A stretch of DNA of 12,166 bases from positions 1 through 12,166 of the forward strand of contig JAFQLG010000025.1 in NCBI GenBank assembly GCA_017414605.1. Reading direction: 5' to 3'. The notes below the pieces were generated by a model that saw only the letters and a list, made by a program, of their open reading frames with translations, was not told where the DNA came from and made no database searches. This DNA is from Clostridia bacterium. Its GTDB lineage: Bacteria > Bacillota_A > Clostridia > Oscillospirales > CAG-272. This document shows positions 6,791-12,166 of this stretch, one piece after another; the first letter of the stretch is position 1; each line of letters begins with the position of its first letter. Both the position numbers and the translations under genes were made by a program.

Positions 6791-7282
6791 ATGACAGAAA
6801 AAGCAAGTAGCATAACCACCGTGTGCTTCACCGGTCACCGCGATATTGAAGTTTCCTCCGCATATCTTTTGCCCTCGGCTTTGAAAAGATCGATTCGGCA
6901 AATGATTTCCCGCGGTGCTCGCCGCTTTCTTGCGGGCGGTGCCATGGGCTTTGACACTCTGGCGGCGCTATGCGTTCTTGAGATGAAGAATGAATTTCCC
7001 GATATAAGTCTTGAACTCATTCTCCCCTGCCGCAATCAATCGCAAAAGTGGGATGAGCGGAATAAAAAAGTATATGAAACGGTAATTTCACACGCAGATC
7101 GCGTTGAATACTTATATGAAACTTACAACTCAACCTGCATGCACGACAGAAATCGCCGCCTTATAGACCTATCCGACGTAGTTGTGGCCTATCTGGATCA
7201 CAGCGGCGGCGGCACGGATTACACAGTTTCCTATGCAGTCAAAGAGGGGCGCGAGATAATAAATCTTTGCGGAAACTTGTAA
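6791..7282 (+). CDS. SLOG-superfamily protein, DUF1273/YpsA-like
   Basis: A 163-residue single-domain cytoplasmic protein with the Rossmann-like SLOG fold, a family proposed to bind nucleotide-derived ligands. Motifs in order: FTGHRD at 13-18 (first strand and loop), GGAMGFD at 49-55 (phosphate-binding-type loop), MHDRNRRLIDLSD from 117 after C116, and SGGGTDYTVSYA at 138-149. The overall pattern TGHR, GGAxGFD, RNRxLID, GGT is that of the DUF1273 group, whose B. subtilis member YpsA affects cell division; that function is not established for this branch. A strong AAAGGAGG lies 5 bases before the ATG. It has its own promoter and terminator, so it is a single-gene unit lying between spoIIE and the convergent birA. 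Confidence 0.88.
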   Translation: MTEKASSITTVCFTGHRDIEVSSAYLLPSALKRSIRQMISRGARRFLAGGAMGFDTLAALCVLEMKNEFPDISLELILPCRNQSQKWDERNKKVYETVISHADRVEYLYETYNSTCMHDRNRRLIDLSDVVVAYLDHSGGGTDYTVSYAVKEGREIINLCGNL

Positions 7283-7304
7283 TAAGTAAAACGTTACCAA
7301 TAGA

Positions 7305-7339
7305 AAAAACACGGGATTCGCCTTGAATTCCGTGTTTTT
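7305..7339. terminator. Bidirectional terminator between the SLOG gene and birA
   Basis: A 15-bp stem (7305-7319 with 7325-7339) with one G-T pair encloses the 5-base loop 7320-7324. The arms start with AAAAA and end with TTTTT, so a U-tract follows the hairpin on either strand. It ends the plus-strand SLOG gene and the minus-strand birA gene, whose stop codon is at 7341. Confidence 0.9.
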
Positions 7340-7340
7340 A

Positions 7341-8120
7341 TTATTCGGGTCGAACGGTTACCTCGCCGCTTGATATGCTTCGTGTTTCAGTTTCTCCATC
7401 GGGTAATATCAGCAACGCTCCGCTATCGTCCACTCCGCAAGCCCTTCCGCTCATAACCGCCTCGCCCGCTACCCATAGCGTCACCTTGCGGTCTTGCAGC
7501 ATAAACCTTTTTCTATACTCAGCCATATAGGCGCGATTTTTGTGATCCTTAGCGTGTTCCAAAATCTTTTTACACGTTTGGGCGACTATGTTTGCTCGCT
7601 CGCTCTCACAAAGCTCGCCAAGACTTATCGCAACGTTACAGATCGCTCTAGGCAGCTCGCTCGCACCAACGTTTATTCCGATCCCAACCGCAACCGCATA
7701 TCCGCCGCTTACGGCAAGACTTTCTACAAGTATTCCTGCCGCCTTTTTACCCTTAAAATACAGGTCGTTGACCCACTTTATAGCTATGCGCTCACCCATA
7801 ACGTTCTCTATCGAGGTCGCCGCGGCAACGGCAGCCGCCGTTGTGACGGTGACGGCAGATCCGATGTCGTCGGGAGTAAAATACAACAGCGTCATATAGA
7901 TTCCAAGATCGGGGCGGCTTATAAAATCTCTGCCGAGCCGTCCCCTGCCCGCCGACTGACTGCGCGCCAAAAACAATACGGGACTCGGGTCGGCGGCATC
8001 CGCGGCGTACCACTTTGCCTCAAGATTGGTTGAACCTATCTCGTCAAAAGCAATCACTTTAACACCGATGTCGGAGAGCGCCCGTTCGGTCATATTCACA
8101 AAAGCATTAAAATCCGCCAT
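7341..8120 (-). CDS. birA: Biotin-[acetyl-CoA-carboxylase] ligase (BirA without DNA-binding domain)
   Basis: A 259-residue cytoplasmic enzyme that makes biotinyl-5'-AMP from biotin and ATP and attaches biotin to the acceptor lysine of biotin-dependent carboxylases. Motifs are IGSTN (28-32), the biotin and ATP loop GRGRLGR (58-64), KWVND (115-119; the family usually has KWPND) and KKAAGILVE (125-133), followed by a small C-terminal SH3-like domain (about 210-259). It starts directly with the catalytic domain, so it is a group I ligase that cannot act as the biotin-operon repressor. The start is placed at 8120: AAAGGAGG (8134-8127) abuts an ATG at 8126 with no spacing, but lies 6 bases before the ATG at 8120. 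It has its own consensus promoter and is divergent from the FKBP lipoprotein gene. Confidence 0.93.
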   Translation of the reverse strand: MADFNAFVNMTERALSDIGVKVIAFDEIGSTNLEAKWYAADAADPSPVLFLARSQSAGRGRLGRDFISRPDLGIYMTLLYFTPDDIGSAVTVTTAAAVAAATSIENVMGERIAIKWVNDLYFKGKKAAGILVESLAVSGGYAVAVGIGINVGASELPRAICNVAISLGELCESERANIVAQTCKKILEHAKDHKNRAYMAEYRKRFMLQDRKVTLWVAGEAVMSGRACGVDDSGALLILPDGETETRSISSGEVTVRPE

Positions 8121-8126
8121 AGGCAT

Positions 8127-8134
8127 CCTCCTTT
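8127..8134 (-). promoter_or_regulatory. Ribosome binding site that decides the birA start
   Basis: Minus strand AAAGGAGG ends one base before an ATG at 8126-8124, too close for initiation there. The next in-frame ATG at 8120-8118 is 6 bases away, the normal spacing, so the protein begins MADF. Confidence 0.8.
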
Positions 8135-8152
8135 GCGCAATTCTTCCCGATC

Positions 8153-8181
8153 ATTATACCATTCCCCGCCCCTTTTGTCAA
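8153..8181 (-). promoter_or_regulatory. Consensus sigma-A promoter of birA
   Basis: On the minus strand TTGACA (8181-8176) and TATAAT (8158-8153) are both perfect with a 17-base spacer. The start would be near 8146, giving a leader of about 26 bases before the ribosome binding site and ATG. No biotin-operator-like palindrome is seen. Confidence 0.9.
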
Positions 8182-8219
8182 TAAAGTTACATTTGTGATA
8201 AAAAGTTTTCAAATTGTAC

Positions 8220-8248
8220 TTGATTTTTTCTCGTCCTCGGGTTATCAT
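8220..8248 (+). promoter_or_regulatory. Probable promoter of the FKBP lipoprotein gene
   Basis: TTGATT (8220-8225), 17 bases, TATCAT (8243-8248): nine of twelve consensus bases with ideal spacing. It is divergent from the birA promoter 39 bases away. The leader would be about 47 bases and includes a short GCGCG/CGCGC stem around 8268-8284 before the ribosome binding site. Confidence 0.55.
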
Positions 8249-8301
8249 TAACAAGGATTACTAATTAGGCGCGGTTTTGCGCGCATCGAAAGGAAATAAA
8301 A

Positions 8302-9516
8302 ATGAAAATATCATCTATTATCAGATATCTTGTGTGCTTCATTTTGCTGCTGGCAGTTATTATTGGCTGTCTTGCATCCTGCAACGCAGAGGAAAATGAA
8401 ACCGAAACCGACACAGGCACCGAAACGGCTCCCACAGAGGATTTTGACTTTATCAAAGCTGACCTCAACGAATATATGTCGCTTGATGCTTCCGTTTACA
8501 GCGGAGTTTCGATTACCGTTAGCGATATGTATGAAGTTACCGACGCAAACGTTCAAAAATACGTCAAGGGTCTACTTGAGCAATACAAGCAGCCGGTTAA
8601 AATAACGGACCGCCCCGTTAAGAAGGGCGACACCGTTTACATCTACTACGAGGGTCTGCTTGACGGCAAGGCGTTTCAGGGCGGCACCTACGCCGAAACC
8701 GACACCAGCGAGCCTGCCGACCTCAAAATAGGCTCGGGAAGCTTTATTGCCGGATTTGAGGACGGCCTTATCGGCGTTATTCCCGAGGAAACCTCCAAGG
8801 AAAACCCCGTTGCGCTGAATCTTACCTTCCCCGAAAACTATCATAGCAAGGATCTTGCGGGCAAGGCGGTTGTGTTCAACGTTTACATCAAATACATTTC
8901 AAACGAAACCTACGTTCCCGAATACACCAAGGAAACCATAACCGATATAATCGGCTTTGAAGCGGAGGGCGAGGACGTTTTCGGCGAGTTTGAGGATTAT
9001 ATCCGCACGCTTCTCAAGGAGGAGCAGGACGAGCAGGTGCTCAGCGAATTAAGCAAGCTCTTGCTTGAAGGCATTGAGGTAAAGTCTTATCCTGAACAGA
9101 GCGTTGACTATTGGTATGCAAACTACTGCGACCAGATACAGCAGTACGTAGACTATTATGCCGCTTATGGCTACAAGGTAACCTTTGAGGAAATGGCGAT
9201 CCAGATGCTTGGCCTTAAAGCAGGCGACAACTGGAAAGCAGAGCTCACCGAATTTGCCGAGAATACCGTTAAGAGTAAGATGGTATACTATTACATTGCG
9301 CAGCAGAACGGGATCACCGTGTCGGGCGAGGAGTTCGATAAGGCGATCGACGAGCTTGTAGAATACTACAAGGAAAACGGCTATACCTACACAAAGGAGC
9401 AGATAATAGAGGGCATCGGTGAGGCGGCGATCCGCGAAACCGCGCTTTTTGAAAAGGTTGACAAAATGTTGCTTGAGGGCTGTACGGTAAGCTTCAAAAA
9501 ATCAGAATCCAAGTAA
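8302..9516 (+). CDS. Membrane-anchored FKBP-type peptidyl-prolyl isomerase, trigger-factor-like lipoprotein
   Basis: A 404-residue exported folding factor. A basic start and hydrophobic core (residues 1-26) end in the lipobox LASC, so cysteine 27 should be lipidated and the protein held on the outer face of the membrane. A Glu/Thr-rich linker (28-45) follows. The FKBP domain at about 104-200 carries KKGDTVYIYYEGLLDGKAF, then GSGSFIAGFEDGLIGV and LTFPENYHSKDLAGKAVVF, all trigger-factor-type PPIase signatures. The rest (about 215-400) is helical and acidic with many Tyr, like the C-terminal arm of trigger factor, which cradles unfolded clients. It lacks the N-terminal ribosome-binding domain, fitting a post-export role. 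GAAAGGA lies 7 bases before the ATG. It is a single-gene unit with a promoter and terminator. Confidence 0.9.
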   Translation: MKISSIIRYLVCFILLLAVIIGCLASCNAEENETETDTGTETAPTEDFDFIKADLNEYMSLDASVYSGVSITVSDMYEVTDANVQKYVKGLLEQYKQPVKITDRPVKKGDTVYIYYEGLLDGKAFQGGTYAETDTSEPADLKIGSGSFIAGFEDGLIGVIPEETSKENPVALNLTFPENYHSKDLAGKAVVFNVYIKYISNETYVPEYTKETITDIIGFEAEGEDVFGEFEDYIRTLLKEEQDEQVLSELSKLLLEGIEVKSYPEQSVDYWYANYCDQIQQYVDYYAAYGYKVTFEEMAIQMLGLKAGDNWKAELTEFAENTVKSKMVYYYIAQQNGITVSGEEFDKAIDELVEYYKENGYTYTKEQIIEGIGEAAIRETALFEKVDKMLLEGCTVSFKKSESK

Positions 9517-9525
9517 ATATTAAAA

Positions 9526-9552
9526 GGCTCGGGATGTTCCCGAGCCATTTTT
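9526..9552 (+). terminator. Rho-independent terminator after the FKBP lipoprotein gene
   Basis: A perfect 9-bp stem, GGCTCGGGA (9526-9534) with TCCCGAGCC (9538-9546), has a TGT loop and is followed by ATTTTT. It starts 9 bases after the stop codon. Confidence 0.93.
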
Positions 9553-9591
9553 GAGCATATTTCTGTAACGCCCAAAAATTTAACTCATATA

Positions 9592-9620
9592 TTGAAAAGG
9601 ACGGCAATTTATGCTATAAT
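9592..9620 (+). promoter_or_regulatory. Sigma-A promoter of the flavin reductase-phosphodiesterase unit
   Basis: TTGAAA (9592-9597), 17 bases, then TGCTATAAT with an extended -10 (TATAAT 9615-9620). The start would be near 9627, about 30 bases before the GTG start. The TTG of the -35 is also the first possible start codon of the longer ORF, which argues strongly against that start. Confidence 0.85.
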
Positions 9621-9642
9621 TTTATTGGTATATATCATAGCA

Positions 9643-9648
9643 AGGAGG
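9643..9648 (+). promoter_or_regulatory. Ribosome binding site that decides the flavin reductase start
   Basis: AGGAGG lies 9 bases before the GTG at 9658, the only start codon in frame with suitable spacing. It fixes a GTG start and a 169-residue product. Confidence 0.8.
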
Positions 9649-9657
9649 ATAATAAGT

Positions 9658-10167
9658 GTGTTTTATGAAGTAAACGCTGACGAATTCGTATGCTCGCCTT
9701 TTAAGCTTATTGACAAAGATTGGGTGCTGATCTGCGCCCCGGACAAAACCAAGGAATGCGGCGCAAACGCCATGACTGCCAGCTGGGCAGGCCTTGGCGC
9801 AATATGGCACAAAAACGTTGCCACTATCTACGTTCGCCCCCAAAGATATACCTTTGGCCTCGTTGAGGAGAGCGACGAGCTTTCCCTGTGCTTTTTGAGT
9901 GAACAGTACCGCGATGCCTTAAAGCTCTGCGGAACAAAATCGGGACGAGATATGGACAAAATATCAAGCTCGGGGCTTTCCACTGCGTTTGAAGGAAACA
10001 CCCCAATAATAGAGCAATCCGACGTTGTTATGGTGTGCAAAAAGGCATATTCCGATTATATAAAGGAAGAATGCTTTGATGATCCCTCTCACCTCTCAAA
10101 CTATCCCAAAAAGGATTACCACAAGCTCTACATTCTTGAAATAAAAAAGATACTGGTTAAAAAATAA
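9658..10167 (+). CDS. Flavin reductase-like FMN-binding protein
   Basis: A 169-residue cytoplasmic protein of the flavin reductase-like (FMN-binding split-barrel) family. Members bind FMN and either reduce flavin with NAD(P)H or carry out related redox steps. The core motif is ANAMTASWAGLGAIWHKNVA followed by IYVRPQRYTFGLVEES (about residues 36-76), which matches the phosphate- and flavin-contacting part of the barrel. The start is GTG, read as Met, and the usual N-terminal FYEVNADEF follows; see the promoter and ribosome-binding-site entries for why the 191-residue version is rejected. The phosphodiesterase gene starts 28 bases after its stop with no terminator between, so the two are probably co-transcribed. 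The physiological substrate is not evident. Confidence 0.88.
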   Translation: MFYEVNADEFVCSPFKLIDKDWVLICAPDKTKECGANAMTASWAGLGAIWHKNVATIYVRPQRYTFGLVEESDELSLCFLSEQYRDALKLCGTKSGRDMDKISSSGLSTAFEGNTPIIEQSDVVMVCKKAYSDYIKEECFDDPSHLSNYPKKDYHKLYILEIKKILVKK

Positions 10168-10195
10168 TTTCTGTTGTAAGGATTGGTAAAAAAAC

Positions 10196-10747
10196 ATGAA
10201 GTTTATAATTGCATCCGATATACACGGGGACGAGGCGGGCTGCCGCGCCGTGCTTGAGATAGCCGAGCGCGAGGGAGCGGATAAAATCTTGCTGCTCGGT
10301 GATATTCTGTATCACGGTCCGCGCAACGATCTCCCAGACACTTACGCACCCAAAAGAGTTATCGAAATGCTTAACTCTATCTCGGACAAGCTTATTTGCG
10401 TAAGAGGCAACTGTGAGGCAGAGGTTGACCAGATGGTTTTGTCCTTCCCCGTTCTCTCGGACACTGCCGTTATATTTGACGGAGAGCGCAATGTTCAGCT
10501 GTTTATGACGCACGGGCATAAGCTCTCCCCGGAAAATCTGCCACCCCTGCAAAAGAACACCCTGTTTCTCTCGGGACACACCCACGTCCCGCGCTTTGAG
10601 GAGCGAGATGGCATTATCTGCTTAAATCCAGGCTCGGTGAGCCTGCCTAAAGAGGGCAATCCCAAAACGCTGGCAATATACGACAGGGGCGAGATGCGCG
10701 TTGTCGATCTTGATGGAAATATCGTTCTTTACGGCTCTGCGCTGTGA
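10196..10747 (+). CDS. yfcE: YfcE-type metallophosphodiesterase
   Basis: A 183-residue calcineurin-like phosphoesterase, almost exactly the length of E. coli YfcE (184), a manganese-dependent enzyme active on phosphodiesters; its cellular substrate is unknown. All metal ligands are present: D8 and H10 in SDIHG, D36 in LLLGDILYHGPRNDLP, N72 in RGNCE, H106 in THGHK, and H128 and H130 in SGHTHVPR. The YfcE-specific tail LNPGSVSLPKEGNP follows. It is cytoplasmic with no signal peptide. A weak AAGGA lies about 13 bases before the ATG, so translation is likely modest. It follows the flavin reductase gene in what looks like one transcript. No clear terminator is seen after it. Confidence 0.93.
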   Translation: MKFIIASDIHGDEAGCRAVLEIAEREGADKILLLGDILYHGPRNDLPDTYAPKRVIEMLNSISDKLICVRGNCEAEVDQMVLSFPVLSDTAVIFDGERNVQLFMTHGHKLSPENLPPLQKNTLFLSGHTHVPRFEERDGIICLNPGSVSLPKEGNPKTLAIYDRGEMRVVDLDGNIVLYGSAL

Positions 10748-10795
10748 TTTTTGGGGCTTGTAACAGAAAATTTACATTTTCTATCGCATCCCCTC

Positions 10796-10824
10796 TTGCA
10801 AAAGCTCAAATTATATTATATAAT
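10796..10824 (+). promoter_or_regulatory. Sigma-A promoter of efp
   Basis: TTGCAA (10796-10801), 17 bases, TATAAT (10819-10824) in an AT-rich stretch. The start near 10831 would give a leader of about 80 bases before the efp ATG. Confidence 0.75.
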
Positions 10825-10849
10825 TAAATGTAAAATTATGAAGAGACCG

Positions 10850-10881
10850 AGGATCCTATGGTTATTGATCGTCGGATCCGA
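10850..10881. repeat. Paired GGATCC palindromes in the efp leader
   Basis: AGGATCCT (10850-10857) and TCGGATCCGA (10872-10881) are each perfect palindromes, with centres 23 bases apart. Their GGATCC cores can also pair with each other to form a 6-bp stem with a 17-base loop in the leader RNA. They end 17 bases before the efp ribosome binding site. Function is unknown. Confidence 0.4.
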
Positions 10882-10897
10882 GAAAAACAATACTTTT

Positions 10898-10903
10898 GGA
10901 GGT
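10898..10903 (+). promoter_or_regulatory. Ribosome binding site that decides the efp start
   Basis: GGAGGT lies 8 bases before the ATG at 10912. The upstream in-frame ATG at 10858 lacks such a site and would add 18 residues not found in the family. Confidence 0.85.
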
Positions 10904-10911
10904 ATCAGATT

Positions 10912-11469
10912 ATGGTAGTAGCCGGCGATTTTAAGAACGGTATTACATTTGAAATGGACGGCAACGTATTTCAGGTTGTTGAGTTCCAGCACGTAAAGCC
11001 CGGTAAGGGTGCGGCTTTCGTTCGTACGAAGCTTAAAAACGTTATCACGGGTGGCGTTATCGAGAAGTCCTTCTCCCCCACAGATAAGTTTGAGAACGCT
11101 TACATCGAGAGAAAGGACATGCAGTACTCCTACAACGATGGCGATCTTTACTATTTTATGGATATGGAAACGTTCGATATGCTTCCCCTCAACTCCGACA
11201 AGCTTGGCGATGCATTCAAGTTTGTTAAGGAAGAGATGATGTGCAAGATCATTTCCTACAAGGGCAACGTATTTGGCGTTGAGCCTCCCACGTTCGTTGA
11301 GCTTGAGGTTACCGACACCGATCCCGGCTTTGCAGGTAACACCGCAACCAACGCTCTTAAGCCCGCAACTCTTGAAACCGGAGCTATCGTTAAGGTTCCG
11401 CTCTTCATCAATGTTGGCGACGTTCTTAAGATAGACACGCGTACAGGCGAGTATCTCTCCCGCGCATAA
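10912..11469 (+). CDS. efp: Translation elongation factor P
   Basis: A 185-residue cytoplasmic factor that binds the ribosome between the P and E sites and relieves stalling at consecutive prolines. All three OB-like domains are present at the standard length. Domain I has the loop [12 protein letters not shown] with the tip lysine K32, the position that is modified or acts directly in the family. The C-terminal domain includes [16 protein letters not shown] followed by [23 protein letters not shown], the family signature. The start at 10912 is set by GGAGGT and by homologous length. Codon use is dominated by frequent codons, as in well-expressed genes. A terminator hairpin follows 17 bases after the stop, and the CD1247-like gene comes next. 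No lysine-modifying enzyme gene is nearby. Confidence 0.97.
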   Translation: MVVAGDFKNGITFEMDGNVFQVVEFQHVKPGKGAAFVRTKLKNVITGGVIEKSFSPTDKFENAYIERKDMQYSYNDGDLYYFMDMETFDMLPLNSDKLGDAFKFVKEEMMCKIISYKGNVFGVEPPTFVELEVTDTDPGFAGNTATNALKPATLETGAIVKVPLFINVGDVLKIDTRTGEYLSRA

Positions 11470-11486
11470 TTTACGATCATTAAACA

Positions 11487-11521
11487 AAAACGGGAGATAT
11501 ACAGCTTCTCCCGTTTTGTCT
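11487..11521 (+). terminator. Terminator hairpin between efp and the CD1247-like gene
   Basis: An 11-bp stem, AAAACGGGAGA (11487-11497) with TCTCCCGTTTT (11507-11517), encloses a 9-base loop and is followed by GTCTTT. The U-tract is imperfect, so partial read-through to the next gene, 28 bases further on, is plausible. Confidence 0.8.
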
Positions 11522-11548
11522 TTATATTAAGAAAGAGAGGATTAAAAA

Positions 11549-12028
11549 ATGACACTTACCGAAAAGACTGCTTACATAAAGGGCCTTTGCGAGGGTCTTG
11601 AGCTTGACAAGAAGGACAGCGCTGAGGCAAAGATAATCAAGGCGCTTATAGACCTTTGCGACGATATGGCAAAGGAAATTGACGATATCGAATGCGATAT
11701 CGCAGACCTTGCAGATTACTGCGAGGAGCTTGACGAGGATCTCGGCGACGTTGAGCAGGTTCTCATCGACGACGATGACTACGACGACGAGTGCGACTGC
11801 GACTGCGGTTGCGACGGTGATTGCGACGAGTGCGATTGCGACGGAGATTGCGACGCGTGTGAGATCTGCGGTACCTGCGAAGAGTGTGACTGCGAGGATT
11901 ATTACGAGATAATCTGCCCCTCCTGCGGCGAAACCGTTTGCTTTGACGAGGATATGGACTGCGAAAACCTCATCTGCCCCGCATGCGGCTGTGAGATCGG
12001 CTCCATCGTTGACGAGGACGAGGAATAA
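11549..12028 (+). CDS. CD1247-like zinc-ribbon protein with an Asp/Cys repeat
   Basis: A 159-residue acidic soluble protein of unknown function. The N-terminus (1-70: LTEKTAYIKGLCEGLELDKK and a long acidic helix) matches what I recall of the CD1247 N-terminal domain found in Clostridia. The C-terminus is a zinc ribbon with C123-PS-C126 and C143-PA-C146, plus C148. Between them is an Asp-rich stretch (about 72-81) and then residues 82-115 with 13 cysteines, arranged as alternating CD and CDGD units. It includes two copies of a 9-residue unit (88-96 and 97-105) encoded by a 27-base tandem repeat. It is likely to bind metal. The start has GAGAGGA about 7 bases upstream. It lies just after efp, with a terminator on each side and no clear promoter of its own. 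Confidence 0.85.
   Translation: MTLTEKTAYIKGLCEGLELDKKDSAEAKIIKALIDLCDDMAKEIDDIECDIADLADYCEELDEDLGDVEQVLIDDDDYDDECDCDCGCDGDCDECDCDGDCDACEICGTCEECDCEDYYEIICPSCGETVCFDEDMDCENLICPACGCEIGSIVDEDEE
11810..11863 (+). repeat. 27-base tandem repeat coding CDGDCD units
   Basis: Two copies, 11810-11836 and 11837-11863, encode CDGDCDECD and CDGDCDACE. They differ at only about five bases. A degenerate third copy follows, with the residues CGTCEEC. They sit in a wider TGCGAC-rich tract, which looks like growth by replication slippage. Confidence 0.75.
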
Positions 12029-12039
12029 TTCAAACAAAT

Positions 12040-12071
12040 AAAAAGACCGAACCGCAAGGTTCGGTCTTTTT
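12040..12071. terminator. Bidirectional terminator with GCAA tetraloop
   Basis: A perfect 14-bp stem (12040-12053 with 12058-12071) is closed by a GCAA (GNRA-type) tetraloop. It begins with AAAAA and ends in six T, so it can stop transcription from both sides: the CD1247-like gene on the plus strand and the gene entering from the right on the minus strand. Confidence 0.95.
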
Positions 12072-12075
12072 TATA

Positions 12076-12166
12076 TTACTGCTCAAGCGCCATGAAGTGG
12101 GGACAAGGGATCTCCACGTTCTTCTTTGTGGGGCATGCCCATTTTATCGCATTCTTTATGATCTTC
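12076..12166 (-). CDS. 3' end of an unidentified minus-strand gene
   Basis: A frame open to the window edge encodes the last 29 residues of a protein, ending KKNVEIPCPHFMALEQ before TAA at 12078-12076. The stretch contains two CP pairs ten residues apart (WACP and IPCP), which could be metal ligands. The stop lies 4 bases before a bidirectional terminator, the same convergent layout seen elsewhere in this window, which supports a real gene. The other two frames on this strand do not reach the terminator so neatly. The family is not recognised from this fragment. Confidence 0.6.
   Translation of the reverse strand, partial: KIIKNAIKWACPTKKNVEIPCPHFMALEQ

Noticed and set aside
10765..10782. 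Hairpin AGAAAAT-TTAC-ATTTTCT after yfcE as a terminator
   Set aside because: The stem is only 7 bp and very AT-rich, and no T-tract follows it. It may exist but is not a convincing terminator.
10858..10911. In-frame upstream start for efp adding 18 residues
   Set aside because: There is no ribosome binding site before 10858, while GGAGGT is ideally placed before 10912. The 185-residue length from 10912 is the family standard.
10816..11487. 223-residue minus-strand ORF opposite efp
   Set aside because: Its product matches nothing I know, and the plus strand encodes unmistakable EF-P with a promoter and ribosome binding site.
11522..12037. 171-residue minus-strand ORF opposite the CD1247-like gene
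   Set aside because: It is the antisense of a GAC/TGC-rich coding tract, gives low-complexity Val/Ala repeats, and crosses the terminator region. The plus strand has a ribosome binding site and a recognisable zinc ribbon.
1..12166. Mobile elements, CRISPR arrays, tRNA or rRNA genes, toxin-antitoxin or phage-defence modules
   Set aside because: No transposase, integrase, spaced repeats, or tRNA- or rRNA-like sequence was seen. The SLOG protein stands alone without effector partners, so a defence role is not supported here.

Overview
The window looks like chromosomal DNA from an endospore-forming, anaerobic-type Firmicute of the class Clostridia. The reasons are a full-length SpoIIE sporulation phosphatase, a CD1247-type zinc-ribbon protein, a trigger-factor-like lipoprotein, AGGAGG-type ribosome binding sites and near-consensus sigma-A promoters. 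No RNA genes, insertion sequences, CRISPR arrays or integrases are visible. This reads as core genome, and the species cannot be named from sequence alone.

Layout, left to right. (1) Bases 2-1120 hold the 3' part of a MATE efflux pump. It is followed by a 49-residue Asn/Ser/Lys-rich small protein whose ribosome binding site lies in an inverted repeat. A strong bidirectional terminator ends this block. (2) Bases 1380-3692, minus strand, hold a compact YtrA-type operon: GntR regulator, ABC ATPase, ABC permease. A perfect TTGACA-17-TATAAT promoter drives it, and four 9-bp repeats follow or overlap the -10. (3) Bases 3693-4072 form a regulatory intergenic region shared with spoIIE (4073-6694). 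The spoIIE promoter has a 21-bp spacer and Spo0A-box-like heptamers. (4) A SLOG/DUF1273 gene (6791-7282) converges with birA (7341-8120, minus) on a shared bidirectional terminator. (5) Divergent from birA is a membrane-anchored FKBP/trigger-factor-like chaperone (8302-9516) with its own terminator. (6) A flavin reductase-like protein and a YfcE-type phosphodiesterase form a two-gene unit (9658-10747). (7) efp (10912-11469) is followed by a terminator hairpin and a CD1247-like zinc-ribbon protein with an unusual Asp/Cys repeat (11549-12028). The last 91 bases hold the 3' end of a minus-strand gene.

The genes do not form one pathway. They are short housekeeping transcription units: biotinylation, translation elongation at prolines, extracytoplasmic folding, export and regulation, plus one sporulation gene. 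Several start sites needed correction from the longest ORF: birA, the flavin reductase, efp and the small protein. The most unusual items are the Cys/Asp repeat domain, the 9-bp repeat operator, the SD-sequestering inverted repeat and the spoIIE promoter layout.
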